Positions 18,282-26,524 of a stretch of 64,000 nt of DNA are shown here, piece by piece; the stretch's first letter is position 1, and the number at the start of each line of letters is the position of its first letter. Source of the DNA: JAXMHN01 sp964578605 (GTDB lineage Bacteria; Verrucomicrobiota; Verrucomicrobiia; Limisphaerales; SIBE01); NCBI GenBank assembly GCA_964578605.1, contig CAZODO010000008.1, forward strand, positions 1-64,000, in the 5' to 3' direction. The notes under the pieces were generated by a model, which searched no databases, was not told the origin of the DNA, and saw only the letters and a list, made by a program, of their open reading frames with translations. The position numbers and the translations under genes were made by a program.

Positions 18282-18709
18282 AGAGAGTGCGCGGGAGAAT
18301 GGTCAATTTATGCTCAATTTATCGCGCGGGCGCCGCTGGCGACGCGCCGGCTGCTGGCGGCAGTCTTACTCAATGCGAGCGGCCAATGCAATAGGAACGG
18401 CGGTTGGGCGGCGGTTGGGTCCGGTCACTTTGGCGCCGGAAGCAAGCGCCGCACCTTTGTAAACACAAGGTAAACGCACGCTAAACGCACGCTAAACGCA
18501 CGTTAAACTCATGTCGGCATGTGTTTGACATGTGTTTACCATGCATTCATCATGAGTTTAAAAGCAACGCAATCGGCTATCATTACTTGGGCACCGCGGC
18601 AGGAGACGATTATCGTGTGTTCGCCGTTGCCGATCCGCCGAAATGCCCCCGATTTGAGCATTGTGCCTCGGCAACGCAACGGCTAGGCTCCGGAAGCGTT
18701 AAACCAAGC
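18282..18709. other. divergent promoter region
   Basis: This interval lies between the nucleotide-sugar dehydrogenase and the sigma factor gene. It carries two tandem CGGCGGTTGGG words at about 18399-18420 and the 11-bp repeat array at 18460-18561. I see no protein-like frame. Confidence 0.55.
18460..18561. repeat. head-to-head array of 11-bp repeats (array 1)
   Basis: Five forward units follow one another with an exact 11-bp period from 18460 to 18514: TAAACACAAGG, TAAACGCACGC twice, TAAACGCACGT and TAAACTCATGT. After three bases, four units in reverse orientation run to 18561: CATGTGTTTGA, CATGTGTTTAC, CATGCATTCAT and CATGAGTTTAA. The 11-bp period puts units on one face of the helix, as expected for a multi-site operator. 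It lies 148 bp before the sigma factor start and 178 bp before the divergent dehydrogenase start. Confidence 0.75.
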
Positions 18710-19342
18710 ATGAACGCGAGTTCCGAAGCGGAATTGGTGGCGCGATGCCAGCAAGGAGACGCCCGCGCGTGGGACCAACTCTTTGATCGATACTACGCGC
18801 CCGCCGGACGCTTTCTCTTTCAGCTTAGCCCGGACTTTACGCGCGAAGACGTCGAGGAACTTTGCCAGGAGGTGTTCCTTTCGGTCGTGAAGGGAATCGG
18901 CTCATTTCACGGCCGCAGCCAGCTGCAAACTTGGATTTTCCGAATCGCCGTCAACAAAGCCCGGGACTTTCGCGAAAGGCAGCACGCGGCCAAACGCGGG
19001 GGAGGCCAGGCGCCGCTTTCGCTGAACGAAGACGCGGAACACGGGGGCATTGGAGAACAGGCCAGTCCTGCCCCTGGCCCGGACACCCAATTGCTGGCCG
19101 CGGAACAGGTCGCCTTGGTGCGTTCTGCGTTGGAGAGGCTTGGGGATCCCTGCCGGGAGATCATTCAGTTGCGTTACTTTGGCGACCTGAGCTACGAGGA
19201 GATTGGACGGGCCCTCAAGCTGAACCCGAAGACCGTCAGTTCGCGCCTGAGCAAATGCCTGGACAGGCTTGAGATGATCGCGCGCCCCGTGTTTGGGCGC
19301 AAACACACCAACTGGGAAAGGGTGGCCCCGTTTCCCGTCTAA
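18710..19342 (+). CDS. ECF-type RNA polymerase sigma factor
   Basis: The 210-residue product has sigma region 2 (ELVARCQQGDARAWDQLFDRYY, DVEELCQEVFLSVVKGIGSF, LQTWIFRIAVNKARDF) and region 4 (LERLGDPCREIIQLRYFGDL, YEEIGRALKLNPKTVSSRLSKC), linked by a variable acidic segment. The ATG at 18710 starts exactly where the sigma-2 homology begins; an in-frame start at 18521 would run through the repeat array. It should direct a stress or envelope regulon. The gene directly after it probably encodes its membrane-bound regulator. Confidence 0.9.
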   Translation: MNASSEAELVARCQQGDARAWDQLFDRYYAPAGRFLFQLSPDFTREDVEELCQEVFLSVVKGIGSFHGRSQLQTWIFRIAVNKARDFRERQHAAKRGGGQAPLSLNEDAEHGGIGEQASPAPGPDTQLLAAEQVALVRSALERLGDPCREIIQLRYFGDLSYEEIGRALKLNPKTVSSRLSKCLDRLEMIARPVFGRKHTNWERVAPFPV

Positions 19343-19353
19343 CGGACAGAGGT

Positions 19354-20766
19354 ATGGCTGCGGATTGGTATCATAAATTGGATAAGCCGCTAAGGGAATA
19401 CGCGCAGAAGCGCCGCGAACAGGCAGGCCCGCCCATGGAGATGCCGCATGGCACTCACGCTGCCTTGCATGCGGAGATTCAGATGCTCCGCGAAGGAACT
19501 TCCGAGCCGGCGGCCCCGCCAGAAGCGTGGTTCACCCTGGCGACGTTTTGGCGGCGGGTTTTGGCGGGCGGCGCGGGGGTGGCGCTGGTCCTGATCGCTG
19601 CTGGGGTCTGGTTGAAGATCCAGGATGCTGGCGAACCCAGAATGGCCAGCGTCCGGGAGGAAAGCCTGGAGGTGTTCGCCAGGAGGGCGCGTCCGGCCCC
19701 TCCGGTCTTGCACGACAACGCCGCCGGTGGATTCGGGGGTGGGGGAGCCATGGACGGTTTGGGACTGGAGCAAGGCGACACCCACGCGGGCCGAGGGCTT
19801 TCGCATGCGCCTGCCGAGAGAGCATTTGGCATCCGTCAAACCGCGACTTTGGACCTGGCAGCTTCCGAACCCTCACCGGCCGGGAGTTCTGCCGTTGCCG
19901 AGATGTACAGCAATGCGCCTCGTTGGCAGTTCCAACTTCCAGAACCGGCAGCCGCTGGCGCGAAGGTCGCCGTCGCTGCGGGAATTTCGAGACACGCTCC
20001 TGAGGTGCCGCCGCCGGCAGGTGCCCAGCTTGAGCCAGGTCAACTGGCCGATGCCCCGGCTCTGGCAGTTCGGACCAGCCGGGGGGAAGCGCGTCTGCAG
20101 GTCGGCGCCGAGAGCGACCGCAATGTTCCAGGTGAAACAAGCGACACGCACCTGTTTGGCCGCGCGGCTCAGCCCGAACCGGCGGCTCCCCCGATGACGC
20201 TGGCGGCTCCAAAACCGTCCGCGAAGGCATCCAAATCCCTGGTTGCGGCCAGGCCGGCCACCGCAAACAACCTATACTTCCAACAAGCGGAACCCGCGAC
20301 ACGCTATCGGCGGAACCTTAACTCGCCGCCTCTCCCCCATGTGCTGCCTACCTTTGAGGTTCAACAGGTCGGGACAAACGTGAGGATTGTGGATTGGGAC
20401 AAATCAGTCTACGAAGGCACAATCGAAGCCGCGCCTGCTGTCGCCCAGGTGGCGCCGGTGCCCGAAGGCGCGGTTCAGTCGTTCAACTTCCGGGCCGCGG
20501 GCACGAACCGCACCCTGCAACAACGAGTGGTGTTCACGGGTAATTTCGCGAGTCCGGCTGGAGGGTTCATCGCGAGCCAGGAGGGCCAAACAGCGACTGG
20601 GCTGACGCGGACGGCCGGGGATCAAATCGCGGCGCCTTCGGCGACGCTCGGTGATGCGTCAGTGAGCCAGGCCATTTCGAACGTCGTCTCGCGCGCGAAG
20701 ATCGAGGGCAATGCGATTATTGGGGACAACAACCTCCGGATCGAAGCCTACCAGTTCCAGCCGTAG
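19354..20766 (+). CDS. single-pass membrane protein, likely anti-sigma partner
   Basis: This 470-residue protein starts 11 bp after the sigma gene stop, so the two are surely co-transcribed. A cytoplasmic N-terminal helix region (about 1-66) precedes one membrane segment (about 68-87, VLAGGAGVALVLIAAGVWL). The remainder is a long, low-complexity Ala/Pro/Gly-rich extracytoplasmic region. The topology and position are those of an anti-sigma factor, but I see no zinc-binding HxxxCxxC motif, so the role is inferred from context only. Confidence 0.6.
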   Translation: MAADWYHKLDKPLREYAQKRREQAGPPMEMPHGTHAALHAEIQMLREGTSEPAAPPEAWFTLATFWRRVLAGGAGVALVLIAAGVWLKIQDAGEPRMASVREESLEVFARRARPAPPVLHDNAAGGFGGGGAMDGLGLEQGDTHAGRGLSHAPAERAFGIRQTATLDLAASEPSPAGSSAVAEMYSNAPRWQFQLPEPAAAGAKVAVAAGISRHAPEVPPPAGAQLEPGQLADAPALAVRTSRGEARLQVGAESDRNVPGETSDTHLFGRAAQPEPAAPPMTLAAPKPSAKASKSLVAARPATANNLYFQQAEPATRYRRNLNSPPLPHVLPTFEVQQVGTNVRIVDWDKSVYEGTIEAAPAVAQVAPVPEGAVQSFNFRAAGTNRTLQQRVVFTGNFASPAGGFIASQEGQTATGLTRTAGDQIAAPSATLGDASVSQAISNVVSRAKIEGNAIIGDNNLRIEAYQFQP

Positions 20767-20768
20767 CG

Positions 20769-21560
20769 CTAACCTGCAAAAGAGGCGGCGGGGACCGGTT
20801 CGGACGTTGCTACGATGACTTGGAGGCCGCGCAGTCGCAGTGCTTCGACGAGTTCCACGGGCGCCGCGTCGTCGGTGATAATCACCTGCACTGATTCCAG
20901 TTCGCAAAGATGCGAGACGGATTGGCGGCCGAACTTGGTGTGGTCAAGGCAGAATATGACTCGCTGTGCCGCGCGGATCATGGCCTGCTGGATCTCGATC
21001 AGAAGCCCGTGCGAGTTGGTAATCCCGTCCAGCGTAATCCCGCCGGCGCTCATGATCGCGGTGTCCGCGTGCATTTTGGAGAAGGCTTCAACCGCCAGCG
21101 GCCCGACCAACACCCCTAAACGCGGGTAGATCACTCCGCCCGAAACCACCACTTCCACCCGTTGCGCCGAAGCGAAATGGTTCGCGACAGGCAGGGAGTT
21201 GGTGATGATCTGCGGGTTCTTGGCCTCCAAATGGCGCGCGACGTGGTAAGTCGTCGTGCCGGCGTCGACAATGACGGTTTCCTGCGGGTTGATCAACTCG
21301 GCGCAAGCCCGGCCGATCATCTCCTTCTCCGTCATCTGATGGGTGTCCCTGGCAGAAAAAGCGAACTCGTCCGAACGAGGCGTGATCACGCGGGCCCCGC
21401 CATGGGTGCGGCGCAAGACGCCGGCCGCTTCGAGCACCGTAAGATCCCGGCGGACGGTGGAGATCGAGGCGTCAACGTGCTTGGCGAGTTCCTCGAGGGC
21501 GGCGAATTCGACCTGCTGCAGGTGCGCTTCGATACGATGCTGGCGCTCTTCGGGCTGCAT
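20769..21560 (-). CDS. DeoR-family transcriptional regulator of the microcompartment operon
   Basis: The 263-residue protein has an N-terminal DeoR helix-turn-helix (ALEELAKHVDASISTVRRDL, then LRRTHGGA) and a DeoR-C sugar-phosphate-sensing domain (VIVDAGTTTYHVARHL, IITNSLPVANHF, FCLDHTKFGR). Family members bind phosphorylated sugars, which suits fuculose- or rhamnulose-phosphate as inducer. The gene diverges from pduL with a 95-bp shared region carrying three 10-bp direct repeats. A DeoR gene at this position is a feature of many PVM microcompartment loci. Confidence 0.88.
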   Translation of the reverse strand: MQPEERQHRIEAHLQQVEFAALEELAKHVDASISTVRRDLTVLEAAGVLRRTHGGARVITPRSDEFAFSARDTHQMTEKEMIGRACAELINPQETVIVDAGTTTYHVARHLEAKNPQIITNSLPVANHFASAQRVEVVVSGGVIYPRLGVLVGPLAVEAFSKMHADTAIMSAGGITLDGITNSHGLLIEIQQAMIRAAQRVIFCLDHTKFGRQSVSHLCELESVQVIITDDAAPVELVEALRLRGLQVIVATSEPVPAASFAG

Positions 21561-21575
21561 ACCTGGAGGGAAGCA

Positions 21576-21605
21576 TGGAAGGTTTTGGAAGATATTGCAA
21601 GATTT
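21576..21605. promoter_or_regulatory. three 10-bp direct repeats, probable DeoR operator
   Basis: TGGAAGGTTT, TGGAAGATAT and TGCAAGATTT lie end to end between the divergent regulator and pduL. A TTGACT hexamer (21609-21614) directly after them could be the -35 of the pduL promoter; the -10 is weak. One-turn spacing fits cooperative binding of an oligomeric DeoR protein. Confidence 0.5.
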
Positions 21606-21655
21606 TAGTTGACTCCTGCCGCCAACTTGCCAATCTTACTCTCGTTTTAAGCGTT

Positions 21656-22336
21656 ATGGCTCCGCCAAATCCAGTGATCCACCGGGCTGTCATTGAGCAC
21701 CTGGTCCGCCAAGCGGTCTATCAGCGTCTTGGCAGACCGTTGCCCAAAACCGCAACGGCTCCGCACCCCTTGGTGGTGAATGTGAGTGCCCGGCATTGCC
21801 ATTTAACCCAGGAAGCCGTCGAGATTCTCTTCGGGAAAGGGCACCATCTCACGCCGTGGAAGTCGCTCTACCAGGAGGGCCAGTTTGCCGCGAAGGAAAC
21901 GCTCACGCTGATCGGGCCGCGAAGCCGGGTGATTTCCAATTTGCGCATTCTTGGACCATGCCGAACACTCAACCAGGTGGAGTTGGCGTATACGGACGCG
22001 ATTGCGCTTGGATTCGAGATCCCGCTGCGGATGTCCGGCAATATTGACGGGACGCCGGGCTGCATGTTGATGGGGCCCGCCGGCTTTTTCGAGATGAATC
22101 AGGGTGTGATTCGGGCCTTGCGCCATGTCCATATGCACCCGGAGGACGCACAATTTTACGGCGTGAAAAATGGGGATGGCATGAAATTGAAGATCGGCGG
22201 GCCGTGCGGAATAACGTTGGACAACATGGTCGCGCGCGTGGACCCGAGCTTCAAGTTGGAGGTGCATATTGACACCGATGAAGGCAACGCGTGCAACCTC
22301 CAGCCGAGCACCCCTTGTGAATTGCTGAAGGAATAG
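21656..22336 (+). CDS. pduL: phosphotransacylase PduL, microcompartment-targeted
   Basis: From ATG at 21656 the product has 226 residues. It exchanges CoA for phosphate on an acyl group and regenerates CoA inside the shell. Residues about 5-25 (NPVIHRAVIEHLVRQAVYQR) form an amphipathic helix of the encapsulation-peptide kind, followed by a Pro-rich linker. Two PduL beta-barrel domains follow; the zinc/active-site histidines are visible in NVSARHCHLTQE (47/49) and ALRHVHMHPEDA. The in-frame start at 21575 overlaps the operator repeats and is less likely. Confidence 0.92.
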   Translation: MAPPNPVIHRAVIEHLVRQAVYQRLGRPLPKTATAPHPLVVNVSARHCHLTQEAVEILFGKGHHLTPWKSLYQEGQFAAKETLTLIGPRSRVISNLRILGPCRTLNQVELAYTDAIALGFEIPLRMSGNIDGTPGCMLMGPAGFFEMNQGVIRALRHVHMHPEDAQFYGVKNGDGMKLKIGGPCGITLDNMVARVDPSFKLEVHIDTDEGNACNLQPSTPCELLKE

Positions 22337-22393
22337 AAAACCGCCGCCCGGAAGTTTGACCAGGAATCTTAAAACCAAATCCCACATCGGACT

Positions 22394-22699
22394 ATGAACG
22401 AAGCAATCGGCATGATCGAAACCAGGGGCTTCACCGGAAGCATTGAAGCGACCGACGCCATGGCCAAAGCCGCTAACGTGACGATTTCGAAGACCATCCC
22501 CATCGGGGGCGGCCTCATCACCGTCATCTGTCGTGGCGACGTGGCCAGTGTCAAGGCCGCCGTGGACGCCGGCGGCAAAGCCGCGAGCAAAGTCGGCGAA
22601 CTGGTCGCCTCGCACGTCATCGCGCGCCCCCATGAAGACCTGGCCAGGGTCTTCCTTGGCGACCCCGCACCCGCGCCGGCGCCCGCACCGAAGAAGTGA
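22394..22699 (+). CDS. BMC-H hexameric shell protein
   Basis: The 101-residue product is a single BMC domain (EAIGMIETRGFTGSIEATDA, ITVICRGDVASVKAAVDAG, ASHVIARPHEDLARVF) followed by an Ala/Pro tail ending in KK. Hexamers tile the flat facets of the compartment. It follows pduL by 57 bp. It is one of three BMC-H paralogues in this operon; the C-terminal extension is its own. Confidence 0.93.
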   Translation: MNEAIGMIETRGFTGSIEATDAMAKAANVTISKTIPIGGGLITVICRGDVASVKAAVDAGGKAASKVGELVASHVIARPHEDLARVFLGDPAPAPAPAPKK

Positions 22700-22727
22700 T
22701 TTTAGGAACCTTTAACCATCAAGCAAT

Positions 22728-23009
22728 ATGGCTAACCAAGCAATTGGCATGATCGAAACCAAGGGGCTCTGTGCGCTGTTCGAAGCCACCGACGCCGCCC
22801 TGAAAGCCGCCAGTGTCACCTTCACCGGCTGGGAGAAGATCGGAAGCGGTTACGTGACCGGTTTCTTCCGCGGGGATGTGGCCAGTGTCAAAGCTGCCAC
22901 CGACGCCGGCGCCGCCGCGGCAGCGCAAGTGGGACAAGTCGTGAGCGTGCAGGTCATCCCGCGTCCGCACGAAGGGCTCGCCGGGCTCGGCAAGTGGCTC
23001 CAACAGTAG
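22728..23009 (+). CDS. BMC-H hexameric shell protein
   Basis: The 93-residue product is a BMC domain (QAIGMIETKGLCALFEATDA, FFRGDVASVKAATDAGAAAA, VQVIPRPHEGLAGL). It begins 28 bp after the previous shell gene and differs from it mainly in the strand that lines the pore (WEKIGSGYVTG against IPIGGGLITV), so the two hexamers should have different pores. Confidence 0.93.
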   Translation: MANQAIGMIETKGLCALFEATDAALKAASVTFTGWEKIGSGYVTGFFRGDVASVKAATDAGAAAAAQVGQVVSVQVIPRPHEGLAGLGKWLQQ

Positions 23010-23022
23010 ACCGCGTGCGCCG

Positions 23023-24210
23023 GTGAAAATCCTGGTCGCCAATCTCGGCTCCACGTCGCTGAAGTGGCGCTTGTTCGACTTTTCGAACGGCGCGGAGCGC
23101 ATGCTGCATAAAGGCGGCTTGGAACGAGTGACGGATTATCCGAAAGCCATCGAGGATTGCCTGTCCCAGTTGAAGAGCGGCGGCGCGATCCAAGCGGAAA
23201 GCGAACTGACCGCCGTGGCCTTCAAGACAATCATGGCCAAAGGCATCAATGGTTGCGTGCAGCTTGACGAAATGGCGGTGCGCGCCATGGAAGCCTTCAA
23301 TGGCATTGCCCCGGCGCATAACCCGCCCTACATCAGCGGCATCAGGCTTTTTGCCAAGCGCATGCCGCAAACGCCGTTGATCGGGCTGTTCGAGACGGCC
23401 TTTTACCAATGGGCACCCCCCGCCGCGCTTCGCTATGCCGTGCCGGAGGCATGGTTCGAGGCGGGCATTCGGCGCTGGGGTTTTCACGGCGCCAGCCACA
23501 AGTTCATCGCGGAACGTTCCGCTGAGCTTCTCGGACGACAAGACGTTGCCCGCCGGGTGCAGAATCTTTACTCCGATGGCGGTCAAACGGCGGTGTCCAA
23601 ACCGAACCTGCGCGTGATCTCCTGTCACCTGGGAGGCAGTTCGAGCATTACGGGGATCTGCAACGGTATCGCCATTGGCAATAGCCTGGGAATGAGCCCG
23701 CAGTCCGGTCTGCCCCACAACAACCGCGTGGGGGATCTCGACGCCTTCGCGGTGCCTTTCGCCATGCGCACGCTGAGCCTGAGTTTGGACGAAGCCGAGC
23801 GGCAATTGTGCAAGGAATCCGGGCTAAAAGGCCTTTCCGGTGTTTCCAACGATATCCGCGACATTACCGTGGCGGCTGACCGGGGGGATGCCAAGGCCAG
23901 GCTCGCACTGGACGTCTTCGTGCATAGCGCCCGCCAGTGGATTGGCGCTTACCTGGCGGAATTGAATGGGGCGGATGCCCTGGTCTTTACCGCAGGGATC
24001 GGCGAGAACCGGAGCGAGATCCGCGCCGCGATTTGCGCCGGGCTGGATCAGCTCGGCATTGAACTCGACCCTGCCAAGAACGCGTCCGCGAAGGCCCAGG
24101 AGGCCGTCATTAGCCCGGAAGGCGCGCGGGGGAAAGTTCTGGTGATCCCGACCAACGAAGAACTCGTTGTCGCCCGCGAAGCGAAACGACTGCTCGAACG
24201 CTCCCATTAG
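23023..24210 (+). CDS. ackA: acetate kinase homologue of the microcompartment operon
   Basis: The start is GTG, 13 bp after the shell gene. The 395-residue product has the acetate kinase fold: NLGSTSLKWRLFD, APAHNPP, RRWGFHGASHKF, SCHLGGSSSITG, NRVGDLD, FTAGIGENRSEIR and IPTNEELVVAREA. In the PVM pathway it would make ATP from an acyl phosphate such as lactyl-phosphate. Two active-site positions differ from canonical enzymes by eye: the Arg of GHRVVHGG is Lys in AVAFKTIMAKG, and the Asp of FDTAFH is Glu in FETAFY. A changed substrate is therefore possible. Confidence 0.85.
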   Translation: MKILVANLGSTSLKWRLFDFSNGAERMLHKGGLERVTDYPKAIEDCLSQLKSGGAIQAESELTAVAFKTIMAKGINGCVQLDEMAVRAMEAFNGIAPAHNPPYISGIRLFAKRMPQTPLIGLFETAFYQWAPPAALRYAVPEAWFEAGIRRWGFHGASHKFIAERSAELLGRQDVARRVQNLYSDGGQTAVSKPNLRVISCHLGGSSSITGICNGIAIGNSLGMSPQSGLPHNNRVGDLDAFAVPFAMRTLSLSLDEAERQLCKESGLKGLSGVSNDIRDITVAADRGDAKARLALDVFVHSARQWIGAYLAELNGADALVFTAGIGENRSEIRAAICAGLDQLGIELDPAKNASAKAQEAVISPEGARGKVLVIPTNEELVVAREAKRLLERSH

Positions 24211-24255
24211 ATCCGAATCTGCAATCTTAAACCTGCAATCTCAAATCCCTAGAAT

Positions 24256-24540
24256 ATGCCACAACAAGCTATTGGAATGATTGAAACCCGCGGCCTGGTC
24301 GCCCTTGTCGAGGGCGTGGACGCGATGCTCAAGGCCGCCAACGTCGAATTGGCCGGGCCGATGGTCCAGGTCGGGAATGCGCTCGTCACGGCCACCGTGG
24401 TGGGTGATGTTGCCGCTGTGAAAGCCGCCACGGACGCAGGCGCCCAGGCGATCAAGGCGATCAAGGGCGAAATCGTCAGCGTGCACGTCATTGCGCGGCC
24501 GCACCAGGATGTCGCCCAGGTGTTGCCCAAGCCCCGGTAA
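24256..24540 (+). CDS. BMC-H hexameric shell protein
   Basis: The 94-residue product is a BMC domain (QAIGMIETRGLVALVEGVDA, VVGDVAAVKAATDAGAQAI, VHVIARPHQDVAQVL). It is the third BMC-H of the operon and follows ackA by 45 bp. Most described PVM loci carry two BMC-H genes, so three is slightly unusual. Confidence 0.93.
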   Translation: MPQQAIGMIETRGLVALVEGVDAMLKAANVELAGPMVQVGNALVTATVVGDVAAVKAATDAGAQAIKAIKGEIVSVHVIARPHQDVAQVLPKPR

Positions 24541-24631
24541 TTGGGCCGTCCGTGCGCGGCAGCCGGGCGGCTGTGTCGCCAATTCGACGGCGCCATCCGG
24601 CAGGCCCGCAGACCCTTGACCCCAACCAGCC

Positions 24632-24946
24632 ATGTACCTTGCCAAAGTCGAAGGTGCGGTGGTCTCGACCAAGAAGGACCCGTCCATGAGCGGCCGCAAA
24701 CTGCTCTTGCTTCGGCCGCAATTGGTCGATGACAAAGACCCAACCCGGTTCCGCCCCGGGGTCAACACGATCGTGGCCGTTGACAGTGTTGGGGCGGGGA
24801 TAGGGGAGATGGTTCTCTTCTGCCAGGGCAGTTCGGCACGGCTGGCGCCGAACTTGAAGGAGGCCCCGGTGGACGCCGTAATCATTGGCATTGTCGATAC
24901 GGTCGATGTGTTGGGAAAACAGATTTTCAGCGCCCGAACCCAGTGA
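24632..24946 (+). CDS. BMC-P (EutN/CcmL) pentameric vertex protein
   Basis: The 104-residue product begins MYLAKVEGAVVSTKKDPSM and ends with the family signature AVIIGIVDTVDV. BMC-P pentamers cap the vertices of the shell. The DSVGAGIGEMVLFCQGSSAR segment is the conserved pentamer core. It precedes the aldehyde dehydrogenase gene by 78 bp. Confidence 0.93.
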   Translation: MYLAKVEGAVVSTKKDPSMSGRKLLLLRPQLVDDKDPTRFRPGVNTIVAVDSVGAGIGEMVLFCQGSSARLAPNLKEAPVDAVIIGIVDTVDVLGKQIFSARTQ

Positions 24947-25024
24947 TTCCGGCACCTTGTGCCGCAGGCCGCGAGCCTGCTGTTTCGCGGGTTGTCACAC
25001 CCGCATAGCTGAATTGAACGATTT

Positions 25025-26524
25025 ATGAGTGCGGTAAACGAATCCCTGATACGCGATGTTGTCGCAGAAGTCCTGAACCGCCTTGGTGGATCGCCCGCGG
25101 CTCCGTCCGCCCCGCCGCCCCCTGCCACCGAACGCGCCTGCGGCTGCGATGGTCAACCCGCCCGACCTCGGCCGAGCGGAGCCGCGCGAGGCAAATTCGG
25201 CATTTTCCAAGACGCGGACCAGGCTTGCGAAGCCGCGCAGGAAGCCTTTCTCCAACTCCGCGCCAAAGGTGTCGAAGCGCGCCGCAAAGTGGTGGACATT
25301 GTCAAAACGTTGGCAGATAAGAACGCGGAGGCTTGGGGCAAACTGGAGTTGGACGAGACCAAGATCGGCCGCCTCGATCATAAGATCGAGAAGCTCAAGA
25401 TTATCCGGCTTGTTCCCGGGGTCGAATGGCTCCACCCGGACGGCCTCAGCGGCGATCACGGCATCACCCTCGAGGAATACACGCCGTTCGGTGTCGTAGG
25501 AGCGGTCACACCTTCCACGCATTCGATTCCCACGCTGAGCGGCAATATTGTGAACATCGCCGCCGCCGGTAATGCCGTCGTTTTCAATGCGCATCCCAGT
25601 GCCGCGCGTTGCGCCGCCGTGGCCGTCCGCGCTTATAACGAAGCCATTTTCCGCGAGACGGGGATTGAGAACCTCGCGTGCATCATTGAGCGCCCCACCT
25701 TCGACTCGTTCAAAGCGATGTGCGCGCACGAAGCGGTCCGCTTGCTCCTGGTGACCGGCGGTCCCGGGGTCGTGAAGGCTGCCATGCAAACGGGCAAACG
25801 CGCGATCTGCGCTGGTCCGGGAAATCCGCCGGTGTTTGTCGACGACACCGCTTGCCCCAAACGCGCCGCCAAAGCGGTCGTCGCGGGCGCCGCCTACGAC
25901 AACAATCTCCTCTGCATCGGAGAGAAAGAGGTGTTCGTGCTTGAGAGCGTCGCGGACAAGTTTATGGCGCAATTGGAAGCCAACGGGGCCGTGCGCTTAA
26001 ACTCAGCGCAGCTCGACCGGCTGACCCAGGCGGTCTTTACGTTTAAGAATGGGCATGGCGGTGGCTGCCCTGAACCGGTGCTGAACAAGGATTTTATCGG
26101 CAAAGATCCGTCGGTGCTGGCGCAGGCTGCAGGCATCAACTTGCCCGCCGGCACGCAGTTGCTTTTTGCCGAAACCGACGCCAATCACGCTTTTGTCAAA
26201 GAGGAACAAATGATGCCCTTCATCCCCGTGGTGCGGGTGAGGAGCGTCGAGGAAGGCATCCAAGCGTCCCTGATTGCCGAGCATGGCTACAAGCACACGT
26301 CGATCATCCATTCGCATGACGTGGAGCATATGACCGCGATGGCGCGGGCGCTGGACACCACGTTGTTCGTCAAGAACGGAGCGTCGATGGCGGGGCTTGG
26401 CCTGGGCGGCGAAGGGTATCTCAGCTACTCCATCGCCACTCCCACGGGCGAAGGCGTCACCAACCCGCGAACCTTCTGCCGCGTGCGCCGCTGCGTGATG
26501 GTCGACAATTTGCGCATTTACTAA
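25025..26524 (+). CDS. CoA-acylating aldehyde dehydrogenase (PduP-like)
   Basis: This 499-residue enzyme should oxidise lactaldehyde (or another short aldehyde) to an acyl-CoA using NAD. An N-terminal helix (ESLIRDVVAEVLNRLGG) followed by a Pro/Ala linker (to about residue 50) is a typical encapsulation peptide. The catalytic cysteine is C297 in YDNNLLCIGEKEV. The GVVGAVTPSTHSIPT and VLLVTGGPGVV-like segments mark the cofactor site. PduP-type enzymes pass acyl-CoA to PduL. The microcompartment operon is interrupted immediately after this gene by an inserted element. Confidence 0.92.
   Translation: MSAVNESLIRDVVAEVLNRLGGSPAAPSAPPPPATERACGCDGQPARPRPSGAARGKFGIFQDADQACEAAQEAFLQLRAKGVEARRKVVDIVKTLADKNAEAWGKLELDETKIGRLDHKIEKLKIIRLVPGVEWLHPDGLSGDHGITLEEYTPFGVVGAVTPSTHSIPTLSGNIVNIAAAGNAVVFNAHPSAARCAAVAVRAYNEAIFRETGIENLACIIERPTFDSFKAMCAHEAVRLLLVTGGPGVVKAAMQTGKRAICAGPGNPPVFVDDTACPKRAAKAVVAGAAYDNNLLCIGEKEVFVLESVADKFMAQLEANGAVRLNSAQLDRLTQAVFTFKNGHGGGCPEPVLNKDFIGKDPSVLAQAAGINLPAGTQLLFAETDANHAFVKEEQMMPFIPVVRVRSVEEGIQASLIAEHGYKHTSIIHSHDVEHMTAMARALDTTLFVKNGASMAGLGLGGEGYLSYSIATPTGEGVTNPRTFCRVRRCVMVDNLRIY

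Noticed and set aside
18460..18561. CRISPR array
   Set aside because: Units are 11 bp and adjacent without spacers, and half are inverted, so CRISPR is excluded.
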